Of a stretch of 64,000 bases of DNA, positions 47,584 through 58,314 are shown one piece after another. The stretch is from Pseudohongiella nitratireducens. GTDB taxonomy: Bacteria; Pseudomonadota; Gammaproteobacteria; Pseudomonadales; Pseudohongiellaceae. The notes under the pieces are model-generated. The model saw nothing but the letters and a program-made list of their open reading frames with translations, ran no database searches and was not told the origin of the DNA. The DNA lies in the NCBI RefSeq assembly GCF_001642735.1, contig NZ_LWHM01000019.1, forward strand, positions 53,640 through 117,639, in the 5' to 3' direction. Each line of letters starts with the position of its first letter. Positions within the stretch are counted from its first letter, which is position 1. The position numbers were made by a program, and so were the translations under genes.

Positions 47584-49251
47584 ATGAATCAGCTTAATGT
47601 GGTCATGGCCCAGCTCAATTTTCTGGTGGGTGACATTCCCGGAAATACACAGCGCATTATTGAGACCGCGCAGCAGGCAATCACGGAACACGAAGCACAC
47701 CTGGTGATTTACCCGGAGTTGAGCCTGACAGCTTATCCGCCGGAAGATTTACTGCTGCGGCCGGCATTGTGCAAACGCGTCGAACGGGCGCTACAGCAAA
47801 TCTGTGACGCTAACTTGCCAGGCTGTCTGGTTGTAGGCTTTCCACACAGTGAGGGTGAGCTTCTCTATAATGCATTAGCTGTTATCGATCACGGCAAACT
47901 GATTGCCAGGTACCGAAAGCAGTGCCTGCCTAATTATCAGGTGTTTGACGAGCGACGTTATTTCTCTGAGGGCGAAGAGCCTTGTGTTGTCTCGTTGTTT
48001 GGTAGCCAGGTTGCTTTTACGATTTGTGAAGACCTTTGGCATGAAGAACCTATGCGACAGGCAGCAGAGGCAGGTGCGCAACTGATGGTTAATATCAACG
48101 CCTCACCTTTTCATACTGATAAACTGGAACAGCGCATTGCCTTGCTGGAAAATCGGGCTAAAGCACATGCCATTCCGATACTGTATGTGAATCAGGTGGG
48201 TGGCCAGGATGAGTTGGTGTTTGATGGTTATTCCATGGTTGCAGATGCCAATGGGCAGGTATCAGTTCCCGGTGCCGGATTTGCTGAAGCAATGGTACCG
48301 GTGACACTTTCACTGGTCGGGCAAGGACAGTTCGCTGTGCAAAGCCAGCACGAAACAGGCAAGGAATTGGCCACCAGGCTGTCGCTGGAGAAGCGCTGCT
48401 ATGATGCCATGGTGCTGGGTTTGCGCGATTACGTACATAAGAATGGCTTTAAAGATGTCATGTTGGGCCTCTCTGGTGGCATTGATTCCGGATTGACCCT
48501 GGCTATTGCAGTAGATGCGCTGGGGGCAGAGCATGTCACAGCAGTGATGATGCCTTATCGCTATACATCTGACCTGAGCCTTTCATTAGCCGCAGAGCAG
48601 GCCAAGCGTCTGGGCACCCGATATGAGATATTACCGATCAACAAGGCGTATGAGTCTTTTGCAGAGATACTGGAAGCGCCGTTTGCCGGCAAGGCCGTTG
48701 ATCTGACCGAGCAAAATATTCAGGCCCGTTGCCGGGGCATTTTGCTGATGGCGCTGTCCAATAAATTTGGTGCACTGGTATTAAGTACGGGCAACAAAAG
48801 TGAGGTCGCTGTCGGATACTGCACGTTGTATGGTGATATGGCGGGTGCTTTCAATGTGCTGAAAGATGCCAGCAAGACACTTGTGTACCAGCTGGCGCGT
48901 TACCGTAACAATGTGGCAGCCGAGGCCGGGGAAGCAGATGCGATTCCTGAGCAGGTTATTACACGCCCCCCTTCAGCAGAACTGGCGCCGGGACAGAAAG
49001 ATGAAGACAGCCTCCCTCCTTATGACAGGCTCGATCAGATCATCTCCCTGTATGTTGAACAGGATTACAGTACGGCAGATATTGTTAAAGCCGGTTACGA
49101 CAAAGATGAGGTTGGCAAGGTGGCGCGTCTGATCGATATTAATGAATACAAGAGACGACAGGCATCGCCTGGTGTCAGGTTGACGCTAAGGGCGTTCGGG
49201 CGTGACAGACGTTATCCGATCACCCAGGGCTGGAAAAGTGAGGTCGTGTAA
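47584..49251 (+). CDS. nadE: glutamine-dependent NAD+ synthetase
   Basis: 555 residues. N-terminal nitrilase-type glutaminase (PELSLTAYPPEDLLL, YRKQCLPNYQVFDERRYF, TICEDLW with the catalytic Cys) fused to the synthetase domain with the PP-loop LGLSGGIDSGLTLAIA. It amidates deamido-NAD made by NadD, also in this window. gmhA starts immediately after its stop. Confidence 0.96.
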   Translation: MNQLNVVMAQLNFLVGDIPGNTQRIIETAQQAITEHEAHLVIYPELSLTAYPPEDLLLRPALCKRVERALQQICDANLPGCLVVGFPHSEGELLYNALAVIDHGKLIARYRKQCLPNYQVFDERRYFSEGEEPCVVSLFGSQVAFTICEDLWHEEPMRQAAEAGAQLMVNINASPFHTDKLEQRIALLENRAKAHAIPILYVNQVGGQDELVFDGYSMVADANGQVSVPGAGFAEAMVPVTLSLVGQGQFAVQSQHETGKELATRLSLEKRCYDAMVLGLRDYVHKNGFKDVMLGLSGGIDSGLTLAIAVDALGAEHVTAVMMPYRYTSDLSLSLAAEQAKRLGTRYEILPINKAYESFAEILEAPFAGKAVDLTEQNIQARCRGILLMALSNKFGALVLSTGNKSEVAVGYCTLYGDMAGAFNVLKDASKTLVYQLARYRNNVAAEAGEADAIPEQVITRPPSAELAPGQKDEDSLPPYDRLDQIISLYVEQDYSTADIVKAGYDKDEVGKVARLIDINEYKRRQASPGVRLTLRAFGRDRRYPITQGWKSEVV

Positions 49252-49854
49252 ATGACAGAAGCAGGTATGCAGGCGCAGGTCGAACAGATTATGCGAGATG
49301 CACAGCGATTTCTCGATCGTTTTGTGTCAGATGAAAGCAACTTGGCAAAAGTCGCTGCAGCGGCTCAGCTTATGACAGGCAGCCTGGAAGCAGGCCATGC
49401 TATTTACAGCTGTGGTAATGGTGGTTCCATGAGTGATGCCATGCACTTTGCTGAGGAGTTGACCGGACGATACCGAGATAACCGCCCCGGGTTGGCGGCT
49501 ACAGCCATCAGCGACCCGGGCCATTTGTCATGTGTCGCCAATGACTTTGGGTATGAGTATGTGTTTTCCCGCTATATAGAGGCAAGAGGCCGGGCCGGGG
49601 ATGTATTGCTGGCCATCAGTACCAGTGGCAGTAGCAAAAATGTGATTAACGCCTGTAAAGCAGCCCGGGATGCTGGCATGAAAGTGGTGAGCCTGACAGG
49701 GGCGCCGGGTTCTAAATTAGGGGAGCTGGCGGATGTTGATCTGGCGGTTGGGGAAAGCAATTACGCAGACCGGGTTCAGGAGATGCACATCAAAGTCATT
49801 CACAGCCTGATCGAACTGATTGAACGCCATTTCTTTGCCGGTAACTACGATTAA
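49252..49854 (+). CDS. gmhA: phosphoheptose isomerase
   Basis: 200 residues of the SIS fold; converts sedoheptulose-7-phosphate to D-glycero-D-manno-heptose-7-phosphate for LPS core. [39 protein letters not shown] and the SIS loop [16 protein letters not shown] are typical. A DiaA-like role is the main alternative. Begins one base after the nadE stop. Confidence 0.88.
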   Translation: MTEAGMQAQVEQIMRDAQRFLDRFVSDESNLAKVAAAAQLMTGSLEAGHAIYSCGNGGSMSDAMHFAEELTGRYRDNRPGLAATAISDPGHLSCVANDFGYEYVFSRYIEARGRAGDVLLAISTSGSSKNVINACKAARDAGMKVVSLTGAPGSKLGELADVDLAVGESNYADRVQEMHIKVIHSLIELIERHFFAGNYD

Positions 49855-49928
49855 TCAAGTCGTTACGATCAAGCCACTAACTTCGTATAGCCAGCCAGCT
49901 CAGTAACAGAAAGCCTAATGATAAGAAA

Positions 49929-49963
49929 GGAGCAGTCGCCTGAGAGTGGCGCTGCTCCCCTTT
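49929..49963. terminator. bidirectional terminator between gmhA and bamD
   Basis: GGAGCAG (49929-49935) pairs with CTGCTCC (49952-49958), extended inward by CGCC/GGCG with one bulged base, then CCTTTATT. It separates the convergent gmhA and bamD genes and can serve both strands. Confidence 0.65.
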
Positions 49964-49971
49964 ATTCTGGT

Positions 49972-50988
49972 TTATTCTTCGACAGGGGTGCCGGGAGGCG
50001 GTTCTGTCGGGGTCACTGTTTCATCAGCGCTACGACCCAATGCACCAAAGGTGATGATGTTCAGTAATGAGCGTCCTTGTGGCTCCAGGCCGCTGGTGTC
50101 AGGCGCCAGTGAGCGCTCTGGACGTTTGGTGGGAGCAAGCGGTGTATCGTCAACGTTGCTGCCCAGCAGGCCGAAGCTGACGGTATACAGCAGAGAAGGA
50201 TCGGTGACGTGATTACGAACAATAAACTCGCCATCATCACTTAGTGTGGGATGCTCCGGATAATTTTCTCTCAGCAATGCCAGTGATGTATCGGCGAGGT
50301 CATTCAGGCCCAGTCGCAGATAACATTCGACCATAATGGATACGGCATCTGCTACCACCGGGCTGCCCTGGAAATTTTCCACAACGTAACGGCCCCGATT
50401 CAGCGCTGCCACGTAAGCGCGTCGCTCCATGTAGTAGTTGGCGACATGAATTTCGTAGCGTGCCAGGTTATTGCGTAGGAAAATCATTCTGGCCCGTGCG
50501 TCTGCGGCGTAATCGCTTTGCGGATACAAAGACAGCAGAATGGAGAACTCATTGAAAGCATCGCGGGCCCGGCTGATATCACGCTTGGAGCCGTCGGTTG
50601 GCAGGAAGCGGCTGACCAGACCACTGTTTTCGGAGAAGCTGGCGACACCTTTGAGATAATAAGCGTAATCAATGCTGTCATGGTCCGGGTGCAGGCGGAT
50701 GAACCGGTCGGCGGCAGCACGCGCGGCTTCCAGATTACCACTTCGATACTGGGCATACATCATTTCCAGTTGTGCCTGAGATGCGTACTGACCAAAAGGG
50801 AAGCGCGATTCAAGCGCCTGATAGGTTCGCACCGCACCGCTGAAGTTGGATGCATTCAGTTGGCGGTTCGCTGTGCGATAGAATTGCTCTTCTGTCGACA
50901 GCGCCGCAAATTCGTCTCGCTCTTCCCTGTCGAAGACAGAGCATGAGACACTGCCTAGCAGCAAGACTATGAGTAGCAGATTTCGCAC
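49972..50988 (-). CDS. bamD: outer membrane assembly lipoprotein BamD with C-terminal extension
   Basis: 338 residues. Lipobox VSC near residue 16, then the five TPR-like repeats of BamD ([56 protein letters not shown]). The essential BAM-complex scaffold. It is about 95 residues longer than E. coli BamD, with a Pro/Thr-rich tail in which [19 protein letters not shown] recurs as [18 protein letters not shown], a form also seen in pseudomonads. Divergent from rluD. Confidence 0.93.
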   Translation of the reverse strand: MRNLLLIVLLLGSVSCSVFDREERDEFAALSTEEQFYRTANRQLNASNFSGAVRTYQALESRFPFGQYASQAQLEMMYAQYRSGNLEAARAAADRFIRLHPDHDSIDYAYYLKGVASFSENSGLVSRFLPTDGSKRDISRARDAFNEFSILLSLYPQSDYAADARARMIFLRNNLARYEIHVANYYMERRAYVAALNRGRYVVENFQGSPVVADAVSIMVECYLRLGLNDLADTSLALLRENYPEHPTLSDDGEFIVRNHVTDPSLLYTVSFGLLGSNVDDTPLAPTKRPERSLAPDTSGLEPQGRSLLNIITFGALGRSADETVTPTEPPPGTPVEE

Positions 50989-50992
50989 TTTC

Positions 50993-51026
50993 TTGACACC
51001 TCAATCCGTCGGAAACCGACTATAAT
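50993..51026 (+). promoter_or_regulatory. possible rluD promoter
   Basis: TTGACA (50993-50998) and TATAAT (51021-51026) match the consensus boxes perfectly but are 22 bases apart, longer than sigma-70 normally accepts. GTCGG/CCGAC (51008-51020) forms a small inverted repeat between them. The TATAAT may work alone; reported with low confidence. Confidence 0.3.
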
Positions 51027-51087
51027 AACGTTTTCAGGTCGGCTATTTAACCACAGCAAGCCGTCATAACCCAAGGCCGGAGCCGAT

Positions 51088-52062
51088 ATGCACGAAACTA
51101 TTCAACGGCAAGCAACTGTTCCCCTCGAAATGGAGGGTGATCGCTTAGACCAGATTGCTGCCAGTTTGTTCAATGAATTCTCACGGGCTCGCCTGCAGCA
51201 GTGGATCAAGGCGGGGGATCTGACGGTTAATCGAGAAAGCCGCAAGCCCAAGGATAAGCTGCTCAGCGGTGATGAGTTATATTTACACACGGAAATGCAT
51301 ATTTCTGATGAATTGCCTGCAGCCGAACCGATTGAGCTGGATATCATTTATGAAGATGGCAGCGTTATTGTCATCAACAAGCCCGCTGGGATGGTTGTTC
51401 ACCCGGCGGCAGGCAACCGTGCTGGTACGCTGTTGAATGGCTTGTTGCATCATTGCCCTTCTCTGGAACAGATTCCTCGGGCAGGTATTGTGCACCGACT
51501 CGACAAAGACACAACAGGCCTGATGGTGGTGGCAAAAACCCTGCAAGCCCACCATAGCCTGGTGAAACAGCTGCAAAAACGCACTGTCACCCGTCTTTAT
51601 CAGGCTGTTGTCGTCGGTGTACTGACAGGAGGCGGAGTGGTGGATGCACCGCTAGGTCGGCATCCGGTGCATCGCAAGAAGCGAGCTGTAGTAGATGATG
51701 GCAAGGATGCAGTGACTCACTATCGGCTGTTGGCTCGCTATCGCGCTCATACACGTGTGCAATGTCAGCTTGAGACCGGCAGGACGCATCAGATCCGAGT
51801 GCACATGGCTCATATCCGTAACCCCCTGATCGGTGACCCCGATTATGGTCGGCGCCTGGCTATTCCAGCCGGGGCATCTGCCGAACTTGCTGATGCGTTG
51901 CGAGGTTTCCGTCGTCAGGCGCTGCATGCCTGGAAGCTGTCGCTGGTGCATCCGGAGACTGGTGAAGAGAAGACCTGGGAGTGTCCTTTGCCGGATGATA
52001 TGCAAGCCTTGATTGGCGTGCTGGAACGTGACCTGGCCCAAGATCAGGCCAGAGGCGGCTGA
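51088..52062 (+). CDS. rluD: 23S rRNA pseudouridine synthase RluD
   Basis: 324 residues. N-terminal S4 RNA-binding domain (RLDQIAASLFNEFSRARLQ, GDELYLHTEM), then the synthase domain with catalytic Asp in VHRLDKDTTGLMVVAK. Makes Psi1911/1915/1917 in helix 69, the same helix RlmH later methylates. pgeF follows after two bases; the bamD-rluD-pgeF-clpB order is conserved. Confidence 0.95.
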   Translation: MHETIQRQATVPLEMEGDRLDQIAASLFNEFSRARLQQWIKAGDLTVNRESRKPKDKLLSGDELYLHTEMHISDELPAAEPIELDIIYEDGSVIVINKPAGMVVHPAAGNRAGTLLNGLLHHCPSLEQIPRAGIVHRLDKDTTGLMVVAKTLQAHHSLVKQLQKRTVTRLYQAVVVGVLTGGGVVDAPLGRHPVHRKKRAVVDDGKDAVTHYRLLARYRAHTRVQCQLETGRTHQIRVHMAHIRNPLIGDPDYGRRLAIPAGASAELADALRGFRRQALHAWKLSLVHPETGEEKTWECPLPDDMQALIGVLERDLAQDQARGG

Positions 52063-52064
52063 TA

Positions 52065-52883
52065 ATGAATTTGGTCCGTCATCCAGGCAGTAAACTGGAG
52101 GTCCTGTCCCCGGACTGGCACCTGCCGGCTGGTGTTTCTGCGATGGTGACGACCCGCAAGGGCGGAGTCAGCCAGTCTGGCTATGGCTCACTAAATCTGG
52201 GTACGCATGTTGGCGACGAGCCTGCCAATGTCAGGCGCAATCGTGATCGTTTACGGCGGTGGCTGCCTGATGCCGTCACTATCCAGTGGCTGAAACAGGT
52301 ACATGGAACTAAAGTTGCCAGGTCACGTCAAAGGCGCCTGGCGCCCGGCTTCAGACTGGGAGTCTATACCGCCGATGCCTGCTCTGTTACCCAGCCCAAT
52401 ATCGCGGCAACGGTTCTGACAGCTGATTGTCTGCCCGTGCTGTTTGCTGCGGAAGACGGTCAGCAGGTGGCAGCAGCGCATGCTGGCTGGCGCGGGTTGC
52501 TGGCCGGTGTACTGGAAGAAACTGTGCTCACTTTTAAGCGGAGTCCGGCCAGTATCACCTGTTGGTTGGGGCCTGCGATTGGTCCTTGTCATTTTGAAGT
52601 TGGTGGTGAGGTCAGAGCTGCCTTTCTTGCGTTTGAACAAGCAAGGGCCAGGGATCCAGAACCTGTAGCTGCCTGCTTCCGGCTTACCCGGGAATCCCCG
52701 ACAGCTAAATACCTGATGGATATCTATGCAGTGGCCCGGCTACGGTTGCATTATGCCGGTGTGAAAACTGTCTCTGGCGGAAATTTCTGTACGGTCTGTG
52801 ATCGTGAATACTGGTTTTCCTATCGTCGCGATGGAGCCGTTTCCGGGCGGATGGCCAGCCTGATCTATTGCAGTAACTCATAG
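52065..52883 (+). CDS. pgeF: peptidoglycan editing factor PgeF (multicopper oxidase-fold, YfiH)
   Basis: 272 residues. TTRKGGVSQSGYGSLNLGTHVGDE, TADCLPVLFAA and AHAGWRGLLAGVLEETV carry the conserved Cys/His zinc site of the Cu-oxidase_4 fold. The E. coli protein keeps L-Ser from entering the peptidoglycan stem. Forms a pair with rluD. Confidence 0.93.
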   Translation: MNLVRHPGSKLEVLSPDWHLPAGVSAMVTTRKGGVSQSGYGSLNLGTHVGDEPANVRRNRDRLRRWLPDAVTIQWLKQVHGTKVARSRQRRLAPGFRLGVYTADACSVTQPNIAATVLTADCLPVLFAAEDGQQVAAAHAGWRGLLAGVLEETVLTFKRSPASITCWLGPAIGPCHFEVGGEVRAAFLAFEQARARDPEPVAACFRLTRESPTAKYLMDIYAVARLRLHYAGVKTVSGGNFCTVCDREYWFSYRRDGAVSGRMASLIYCSNS

Positions 52884-52942
52884 CGTGCCAGCTGTTCTTC
52901 TCGAATCCTGCTGACTATTTGATCTTTATCAAACAATCCGAG

Positions 52943-52970
52943 CTTGAATTCTCATTTGCTGCCGCCATTT
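52943..52970 (+). promoter_or_regulatory. sigma-32 (heat-shock) promoter for clpB
   Basis: CTTGAA (52943-52948), 14 bases, then CGCCATTT (52963-52970), which matches CCCCATNT at seven of eight positions. It lies about 70 bases before the clpB start. Consensus and spacing fit an RpoH promoter, as expected for a disaggregase gene. Confidence 0.75.
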
Positions 52971-53040
52971 ATATATTATGAATATAGAACTGTGTTGCTG
53001 CGTCACCTGTCGTGATGTGTGCCGGTATTGAGGTGGTTTT

Positions 53041-55647
53041 ATGAGAATGGATCAGTTAACAAGTAAGTTGCAATCCGCATTAGCTGATGCGCAGTCTATT
53101 GCGCTGGGTCAGGACAATCAGTTTATTGAGCCCGTCCATGTTATTCAGGCCATGGTTGAGCAGAAGGGCGGGTCCGTTCGGCCTTTGCTGGCTCAAACGG
53201 GTTTTAATCTGAATGAATTGCGTAAAGGGCTCAAGGCGATCATCGACCGGCTGCCAAAAGTCGAAGGCGGTGGTGGTGATGTGACCATGTCCAACGAGTT
53301 GGGCCGGTTAATGAACCTGGCTGACAAAATCACCCAGAAAAACGGCGACAGCTTTATCTCCAGCGAGTCTGTGTTGCTGGCTGCAATGGCGGATAAAGGT
53401 GAGCTTGGGCAGTTGCTTAACAGTTTTGGTGTCACCGAGCAGGCACTTAAAAATGCCGTTGATAATTTGCGTGGTGGTGAGAAAGTCACGGATGCTGAGG
53501 CTGAAGAAAGTTATCAGGCACTGAATAAGTATTGTGTCGATCTGACAGAGCGTGCCGAAAGCGGCAAGCTGGACCCCGTCATCGGGCGTGACAGTGAAAT
53601 ACGCCGCACCATCCAGGTGTTGCAGCGCCGTACCAAGAATAACCCGGTTCTTATCGGTGAGCCCGGCGTAGGTAAAACAGCCATTGTCGAAGGGCTGGCG
53701 CAGCGTATTATCAATGGCGAAGTCCCGGAAGGCCTGAAGGACAAACGCATACTTGCGCTCGACATGGGAGCCTTGATTGCTGGTGCCAAATTCCGTGGTG
53801 AGTTTGAAGAGCGACTGAAAGCTGTCCTGAAAGAACTGTCCAAACAGGAAGGTTCCGTCATTCTCTTTATTGACGAAATACATACCATGGTGGGTGCGGG
53901 TAAAGCCGATGGTGCCATGGATGCTGGCAATATGCTCAAACCTGCCTTGTCACGTGGTGAGCTGCATTGCGTTGGGGCAACAACGCTGGATGAGTACCGA
54001 CAGTACATAGAAAAAGACGCGGCGCTGGAGCGGCGTTTCCAGAAAGTCATTGTGGATGAGCCTACTGAGGCAGATACCATCGCTATTTTGCGTGGTCTGA
54101 AAGAGCGTTACGAAGTACATCACGGGGTGCAGATCGCAGATGCCGCGATCATTGCGGCAGCACGTTTATCCCAGCGTTACATTCCTGACCGTCAGTTGCC
54201 GGACAAGGCGATTGACCTGATCGATGAAGCGGCCAGCCTGATCCGTATGGAGATTGATTCCAAGCCGGAAGAGATGGATCGGCTGGAGCGTCGCCTGATT
54301 CAGCTCAAAATTGAGCGTGAAGCCTTGAAAAAAGAAAGCGATGAAGCGTCCAGGAAACGTCTGGAAAAACTGGCTGATGAAATCAAAACGGTCGAGCGTG
54401 AGTTTGCCGACCTGGATGAAATCTGGAAGGCAGAAAAAGCCTCTGTGCAGGGCACGCAATCGATCAAGAGTAATCTGGAGCAAGCCCGGGCGGACCTGGA
54501 AGTGGCTAGACGTGCCGGTGACCTGGCCCGTATGTCTGAGCTTCAATACGGCATTATCCCGAAACTGGAAAAGTCGCTGGATATGTCCACCCATGCCGAA
54601 ATGCTGGACATGAAATTACTGCGTAATCGGGTAACAGAAGAAGAGATTGCTGATGTGGTGGCGCGCTGGACAGGCATACCAGTCTCGAAAATGCTGCAGA
54701 GTGACAAGCAAAAATTGCTGGAAATGGAAGATGCCCTGCATCAGCGAGTGATGGGGCAGGATGAAGCTGTTTCGGCGGTTGCCAATGCAGTGCGACGTTC
54801 GCGTTCGGGGCTCTCGGATCCGAACAGGCCTAATGGTTCGTTCCTGTTCCTGGGGCCAACAGGTGTCGGTAAGACCGAACTGTGCAAAGCGCTGGCGGAA
54901 TTCCTGTTTGATACGGAAGAGGCCATGGTTCGTATCGATATGTCCGAATTCATGGAGCAGCACTCGGTGGCCCGGCTCATTGGTGCTCCTCCTGGTTATG
55001 TCGGTTATGAGGAAGGAGGGTATCTGACTGAAGCGGTCAGAAGGCGCCCTTACTCGGTGTTGTTATTGGACGAGGTTGAAAAAGCCCATCCCGATGTTTT
55101 CAATATCCTGCTGCAGGTGCTGGATGATGGCCGTCTGACCGATGGTCATGGCCGGACAGTGGATTTCCGTAATACGGTGATTGTGATGACATCCAACCTG
55201 GGGTCAGACCGTATTCAGGAAAACCTATCCAGTGATGATCTGATCAATGATGCGACCACCTATGCCAAGGTAAAAGAAGATGTGCTTGCCGTGGTTTCAC
55301 GTCACTTCCGGCCAGAATTCATCAATCGAATTGATGAAACGGTGGTCTTTCATCCGCTGCTGGCGTCGCAAATACGTGGTATTGCAGAGATTCAGATTGA
55401 TCTTCTGGGTCAGCGGCTGCATGACAATGATCTGGCGTTGCAGGTCAGTGATGCGGTACTGGACCGGTTGTCTGAGCTGGGTTATGACCCGGTATATGGC
55501 GCCCGGCCCTTAAAGAGGGCCGTACAAACCTGGGTTGAGAATCCTTTGGCTCAGAAAGTGATTCAGGGCTTCTATGTTCCTGGCGACACTATCACGATTG
55601 ATCTCAACGATGGCGAACTGGTCTTTGACAAGCAAGAGAAGTTGTAA
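53041..55647 (+). CDS. clpB: disaggregase ClpB
   Basis: 868-residue AAA+ chaperone that resolubilises aggregates with DnaK. N domain (1-150), first nucleotide-binding domain ([31 protein letters not shown]), the long coiled-coil middle domain (about 405-525), second domain ([37 protein letters not shown]). Length equals the usual ClpB. Preceded by a sigma-32 promoter and closed by a hairpin. Confidence 0.97.
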   Translation: MRMDQLTSKLQSALADAQSIALGQDNQFIEPVHVIQAMVEQKGGSVRPLLAQTGFNLNELRKGLKAIIDRLPKVEGGGGDVTMSNELGRLMNLADKITQKNGDSFISSESVLLAAMADKGELGQLLNSFGVTEQALKNAVDNLRGGEKVTDAEAEESYQALNKYCVDLTERAESGKLDPVIGRDSEIRRTIQVLQRRTKNNPVLIGEPGVGKTAIVEGLAQRIINGEVPEGLKDKRILALDMGALIAGAKFRGEFEERLKAVLKELSKQEGSVILFIDEIHTMVGAGKADGAMDAGNMLKPALSRGELHCVGATTLDEYRQYIEKDAALERRFQKVIVDEPTEADTIAILRGLKERYEVHHGVQIADAAIIAAARLSQRYIPDRQLPDKAIDLIDEAASLIRMEIDSKPEEMDRLERRLIQLKIEREALKKESDEASRKRLEKLADEIKTVEREFADLDEIWKAEKASVQGTQSIKSNLEQARADLEVARRAGDLARMSELQYGIIPKLEKSLDMSTHAEMLDMKLLRNRVTEEEIADVVARWTGIPVSKMLQSDKQKLLEMEDALHQRVMGQDEAVSAVANAVRRSRSGLSDPNRPNGSFLFLGPTGVGKTELCKALAEFLFDTEEAMVRIDMSEFMEQHSVARLIGAPPGYVGYEEGGYLTEAVRRRPYSVLLLDEVEKAHPDVFNILLQVLDDGRLTDGHGRTVDFRNTVIVMTSNLGSDRIQENLSSDDLINDATTYAKVKEDVLAVVSRHFRPEFINRIDETVVFHPLLASQIRGIAEIQIDLLGQRLHDNDLALQVSDAVLDRLSELGYDPVYGARPLKRAVQTWVENPLAQKVIQGFYVPGDTITIDLNDGELVFDKQEKL

Positions 55648-56048
55648 TCGCGCTTGACAATCCCTGTATTCGTGGGAAAATTATCGGTTCTGATCCGCCT
55701 GCCTTTTTCGGGCAGGCGGACAGTGCAGACTGAGAAGGTAATCCCCTCCCCAAATCTGCTTTAGCCGGGGTATGACATAAAGTGTCTTCCCGGGACTAAT
55801 GCTTAGGTGTCAGACAACATCCACCTATGGCTTCAACCGTTACCGCGCATGAAGCCAGCATGAGTCAGGACTTAAGAGGTTTGCTGGTTCAGCACCGTCT
55901 TGTGTCTGGCTTGTGTTTCGGAGCTGTTATACAGTTCCCTTAATCTTTATATTAATGACAGAACACGCATACAGAACGGGATATCGTAAGCATACGGTAT
56001 GCCGATTTGATGTTTGTTATATCAATCTTTTGAAAAGAGGCTTAGACA
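55648..56048 (+). promoter_or_regulatory. structured leader region of ilvI
   Basis: 401 noncoding bases between clpB and ilvI, packed with inverted repeats in the plus-strand direction: TCCGCCTGCC/GGCAGGCGGA (55694-55720), CCGGG...GACA/TGTC...CCCGG (55765-55793), TAGGTG/CACCTA (55804-55827), GGCTTCA/TGAAGCC (55829-55856), then a 27-codon frame with many Leu/Val/Ile codons. CCCC (55743-55746) could instead pair with GGGG (55767-55770), giving alternative folds. This fits a cis-regulatory leader of the acetolactate synthase gene; I recall an RNA class named ilvB-OMG in oligotrophic marine gammaproteobacteria, but could not compare it. The first hairpin might alternatively be the clpB terminator. 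Confidence 0.55.
55860..55943 (+). CDS. candidate Leu/Val/Ile-rich leader peptide
   Basis: A 27-codon frame, MSQDLRGLLVQHRLVSGL then CFGAVIQFP, starting at ATG 55860 and ending at TAA. Nine of 27 residues are branched-chain amino acids. It lies immediately after two stable hairpins, the second of which covers the only weak ribosome-binding stretch (GAAG, 55851-55854). Attenuator peptides of ilv operons show this kind of enrichment, but hydrophobic residues occur by chance too, and the terminator such a mechanism needs is weak here: GATTTGAT/ATCAATC then TTTT at 56004-56031. Confidence 0.4.
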   Translation: MSQDLRGLLVQHRLVSGLCFGAVIQFP

Positions 56049-57773
56049 GTGGAATTGCTCTCTGGTGGTGAAATGCTGATTCGTGCGTTGCACGACGAAG
56101 GTGTTGAGCTGCTGTTCGGATACCCGGGCGGCGCCGCACTGCATATTTACGATGCGATATTCAACCAGGACAAGGTGGACCACATTCTGGTACGACACGA
56201 GCAGGCTGCGACTCACGCAGCTGATGGTTATGCCAGGGCCACCGGCAAACCTGGTGTGGTACTGGTCACGTCAGGGCCAGGTGCCACCAATGCCATTACC
56301 GGCATTGCGACGGCATTTATGGACTCAATCCCGATGGTGGTTATCTCAGGACAGGTTGACAGCTCGTTGATCGGTACTGATGGTTTCCAGGAAACGGACA
56401 TGGTGGGTGTTTCGCGCCCGATTGTGAAACACAGCTTTATGGTGCAGCGCGCCGAAGAAATTCCGGAAATTGTGAAGAAGGCGTTTTATATTGCGACAAC
56501 TGGCCGTCCAGGCCCGGTTGTTATCGATATACCCAAGGATGTGACGGATCCTGCCCGTAAAGTTAAGTATCAGTATCCGGATTCTGTGAAAATGCGGTCC
56601 TATTCGGTACCCAGCAAAGGACACACCGGCCAGATCAAGAAGGCGGTGGAAATCCTGCTGGCTGCGAAACGGCCCGTTATCTATGCAGGCGGTGGCGTGA
56701 TACAGGGTAATGGCTCAGAGTTGCTGACTGAACTGGCAAGGATGCTGGGCTATCCAGTGACCAATACCTTGATGGGGCTGGGAGCATACCCGGGCACCGA
56801 CGAACAGTTCCTGGGTATGCTGGGCATGCACGGTACCTATGAGGCCAACATGGCCATGCATTTCAGCGATGTGGTGCTGGGTATCGGGGTGCGTTTTGAT
56901 GACCGTGTCACGAATGCGGTGAATAAGTTTTGCCCCGGTGCAAAAATTCTCCATGTGGATATTGACCCGGCTTCTATCTCCAAGACCGTGACAGCGGATG
57001 TACCGATTGTTGGCTCCGTATCCACTGTCCTGGAAGAGATGATCGACTTGATCAAACAGTCCGACAGCCAGGTGGACAGTAAGTCACTTGAACTGTGGTG
57101 GCAGCAAATTGAAGGCTGGCGCGAGAAAGAGTGCCTGAAAGTAGAGGCCTCAACTGATGACAGCATCAAACCGCAACAGGTGGTTCAGGCAGTTTACAAA
57201 GCTACAGGTGGTAATGCTTATGTGTCCTCAGACGTAGGTCAGCACCAGATGTTTGCGGCTCAGTATTATGTCTTTGACAAACCGCGGCGCTGGATCAACT
57301 CCGGTGGCCTGGGCACCATGGGCTTTGGTTTTCCGGCTGCCGTTGGTGTACAGCTTGCTTACCCTGATGCTGTTTCAGTCTGTATCACTGGTGAAGGCAG
57401 TATTCAGATGTGTATCCAGGAACTGGCAACCTGTATGCAGTATGCATTGCCGATCAAGATTGTATGCCTGAATAACCAGGCGCTTGGCATGGTCAAGCAA
57501 TGGCAGGACATGCAGTATGGAGGGCGCCATTCGCATAGCACTTACTCGGAGTCATTGCCTGATTTCGTTAAGTTGATGGAAGCATACGGCCATGTGGGTA
57601 TTCGCATCGATAAGCTGTCCGAGCTTGATGAGAAAATGGCTGAGGCATTTGCCATTAAAGATAAACTGGTCTTTATTGATGTTTCGGTAGATGCAACGGA
57701 GCACGTGTATCCGATGGCGATCAAAGGCGGATCGATGAAAGATATGTACTTGAGTAAAACGGAGAGAACCTGA
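56049..57773 (+). CDS. ilvI: acetolactate synthase large subunit
   Basis: 574 residues, ThDP-, FAD- and Mg-dependent; makes acetolactate and acetohydroxybutyrate in valine, leucine and isoleucine synthesis. [14 protein letters not shown], the ThDP Glu in [17 protein letters not shown], and the metal motif [18 protein letters not shown] are seen. GTG start after GAGG (56037-56040). Small subunit gene follows after one base. The IlvI assignment (rather than IlvB/G) rests on the ilvIH order. Confidence 0.95.
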   Translation: MELLSGGEMLIRALHDEGVELLFGYPGGAALHIYDAIFNQDKVDHILVRHEQAATHAADGYARATGKPGVVLVTSGPGATNAITGIATAFMDSIPMVVISGQVDSSLIGTDGFQETDMVGVSRPIVKHSFMVQRAEEIPEIVKKAFYIATTGRPGPVVIDIPKDVTDPARKVKYQYPDSVKMRSYSVPSKGHTGQIKKAVEILLAAKRPVIYAGGGVIQGNGSELLTELARMLGYPVTNTLMGLGAYPGTDEQFLGMLGMHGTYEANMAMHFSDVVLGIGVRFDDRVTNAVNKFCPGAKILHVDIDPASISKTVTADVPIVGSVSTVLEEMIDLIKQSDSQVDSKSLELWWQQIEGWREKECLKVEASTDDSIKPQQVVQAVYKATGGNAYVSSDVGQHQMFAAQYYVFDKPRRWINSGGLGTMGFGFPAAVGVQLAYPDAVSVCITGEGSIQMCIQELATCMQYALPIKIVCLNNQALGMVKQWQDMQYGGRHSHSTYSESLPDFVKLMEAYGHVGIRIDKLSELDEKMAEAFAIKDKLVFIDVSVDATEHVYPMAIKGGSMKDMYLSKTERT

Positions 57774-57774
57774 C

Positions 57775-58266
57775 ATGCGGCACATTATTTCCATATTACT
57801 GGAGAATGAACCTGGCGCATTATCACGAGTGGTAGGTCTGTTCTCTCAGCGTAATTACAATATTGAATCATTGACCGTGGCGCCAACGGAAGATCACAGT
57901 CTGTCGCGATTGACGATTACCACCATTGGTGATGACCGGAAAATCGAGCAAATCACCAAGCATCTGAACAAGCTGATTGATGTGGTAAAGCTGGTCGATC
58001 TGACGGAAGGTTCGCATGTAGAGCGGGAACTGATGCTGATAAAAGTGAAAGCATCCGGTGCCCAACGTGCTGAAATCAAACGTACCACGGATATTTTCCG
58101 CGGCCAGATCATAGATGTGACGCCAACGGTCTATAGCATTCAGCTATCCGGTACCAGCGATAAGCTGGACAGCTTTATCGCAGCACTGGGCAATGCCGCC
58201 GTCCTTGAAGTCGCAAGAACCGGTGTCACCGGCATCTCAAGGGGCGACAAAGTCCTTAGCCTGTAA
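57775..58266 (+). CDS. ilvH: acetolactate synthase regulatory subunit
   Basis: 163 residues, the E. coli IlvH size. N-terminal ACT domain (ISILLENEPGALSRVVGLFSQRNYNIESL, of which LLENEPGALSRVVGLF is the core) gives valine feedback; the C-terminal domain (KRTTDIFRGQIIDVTPTVYS) completes it. Directly follows ilvI. Confidence 0.95.
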   Translation: MRHIISILLENEPGALSRVVGLFSQRNYNIESLTVAPTEDHSLSRLTITTIGDDRKIEQITKHLNKLIDVVKLVDLTEGSHVERELMLIKVKASGAQRAEIKRTTDIFRGQIIDVTPTVYSIQLSGTSDKLDSFIAALGNAAVLEVARTGVTGISRGDKVLSL

Positions 58267-58314
58267 AAGCGTCAGTGACTCAAACTGAATCTGTTACCTG
58301 GCAGCTTCAGCTAT

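Noticed and set aside
55654..55684. TTGACA followed by an A/T stretch as a promoter for the ilv leader
   Set aside because: TTGACA (55654-55659) is perfect but no acceptable minus-10 box lies 16-18 bases downstream, so it is not listed as a feature.
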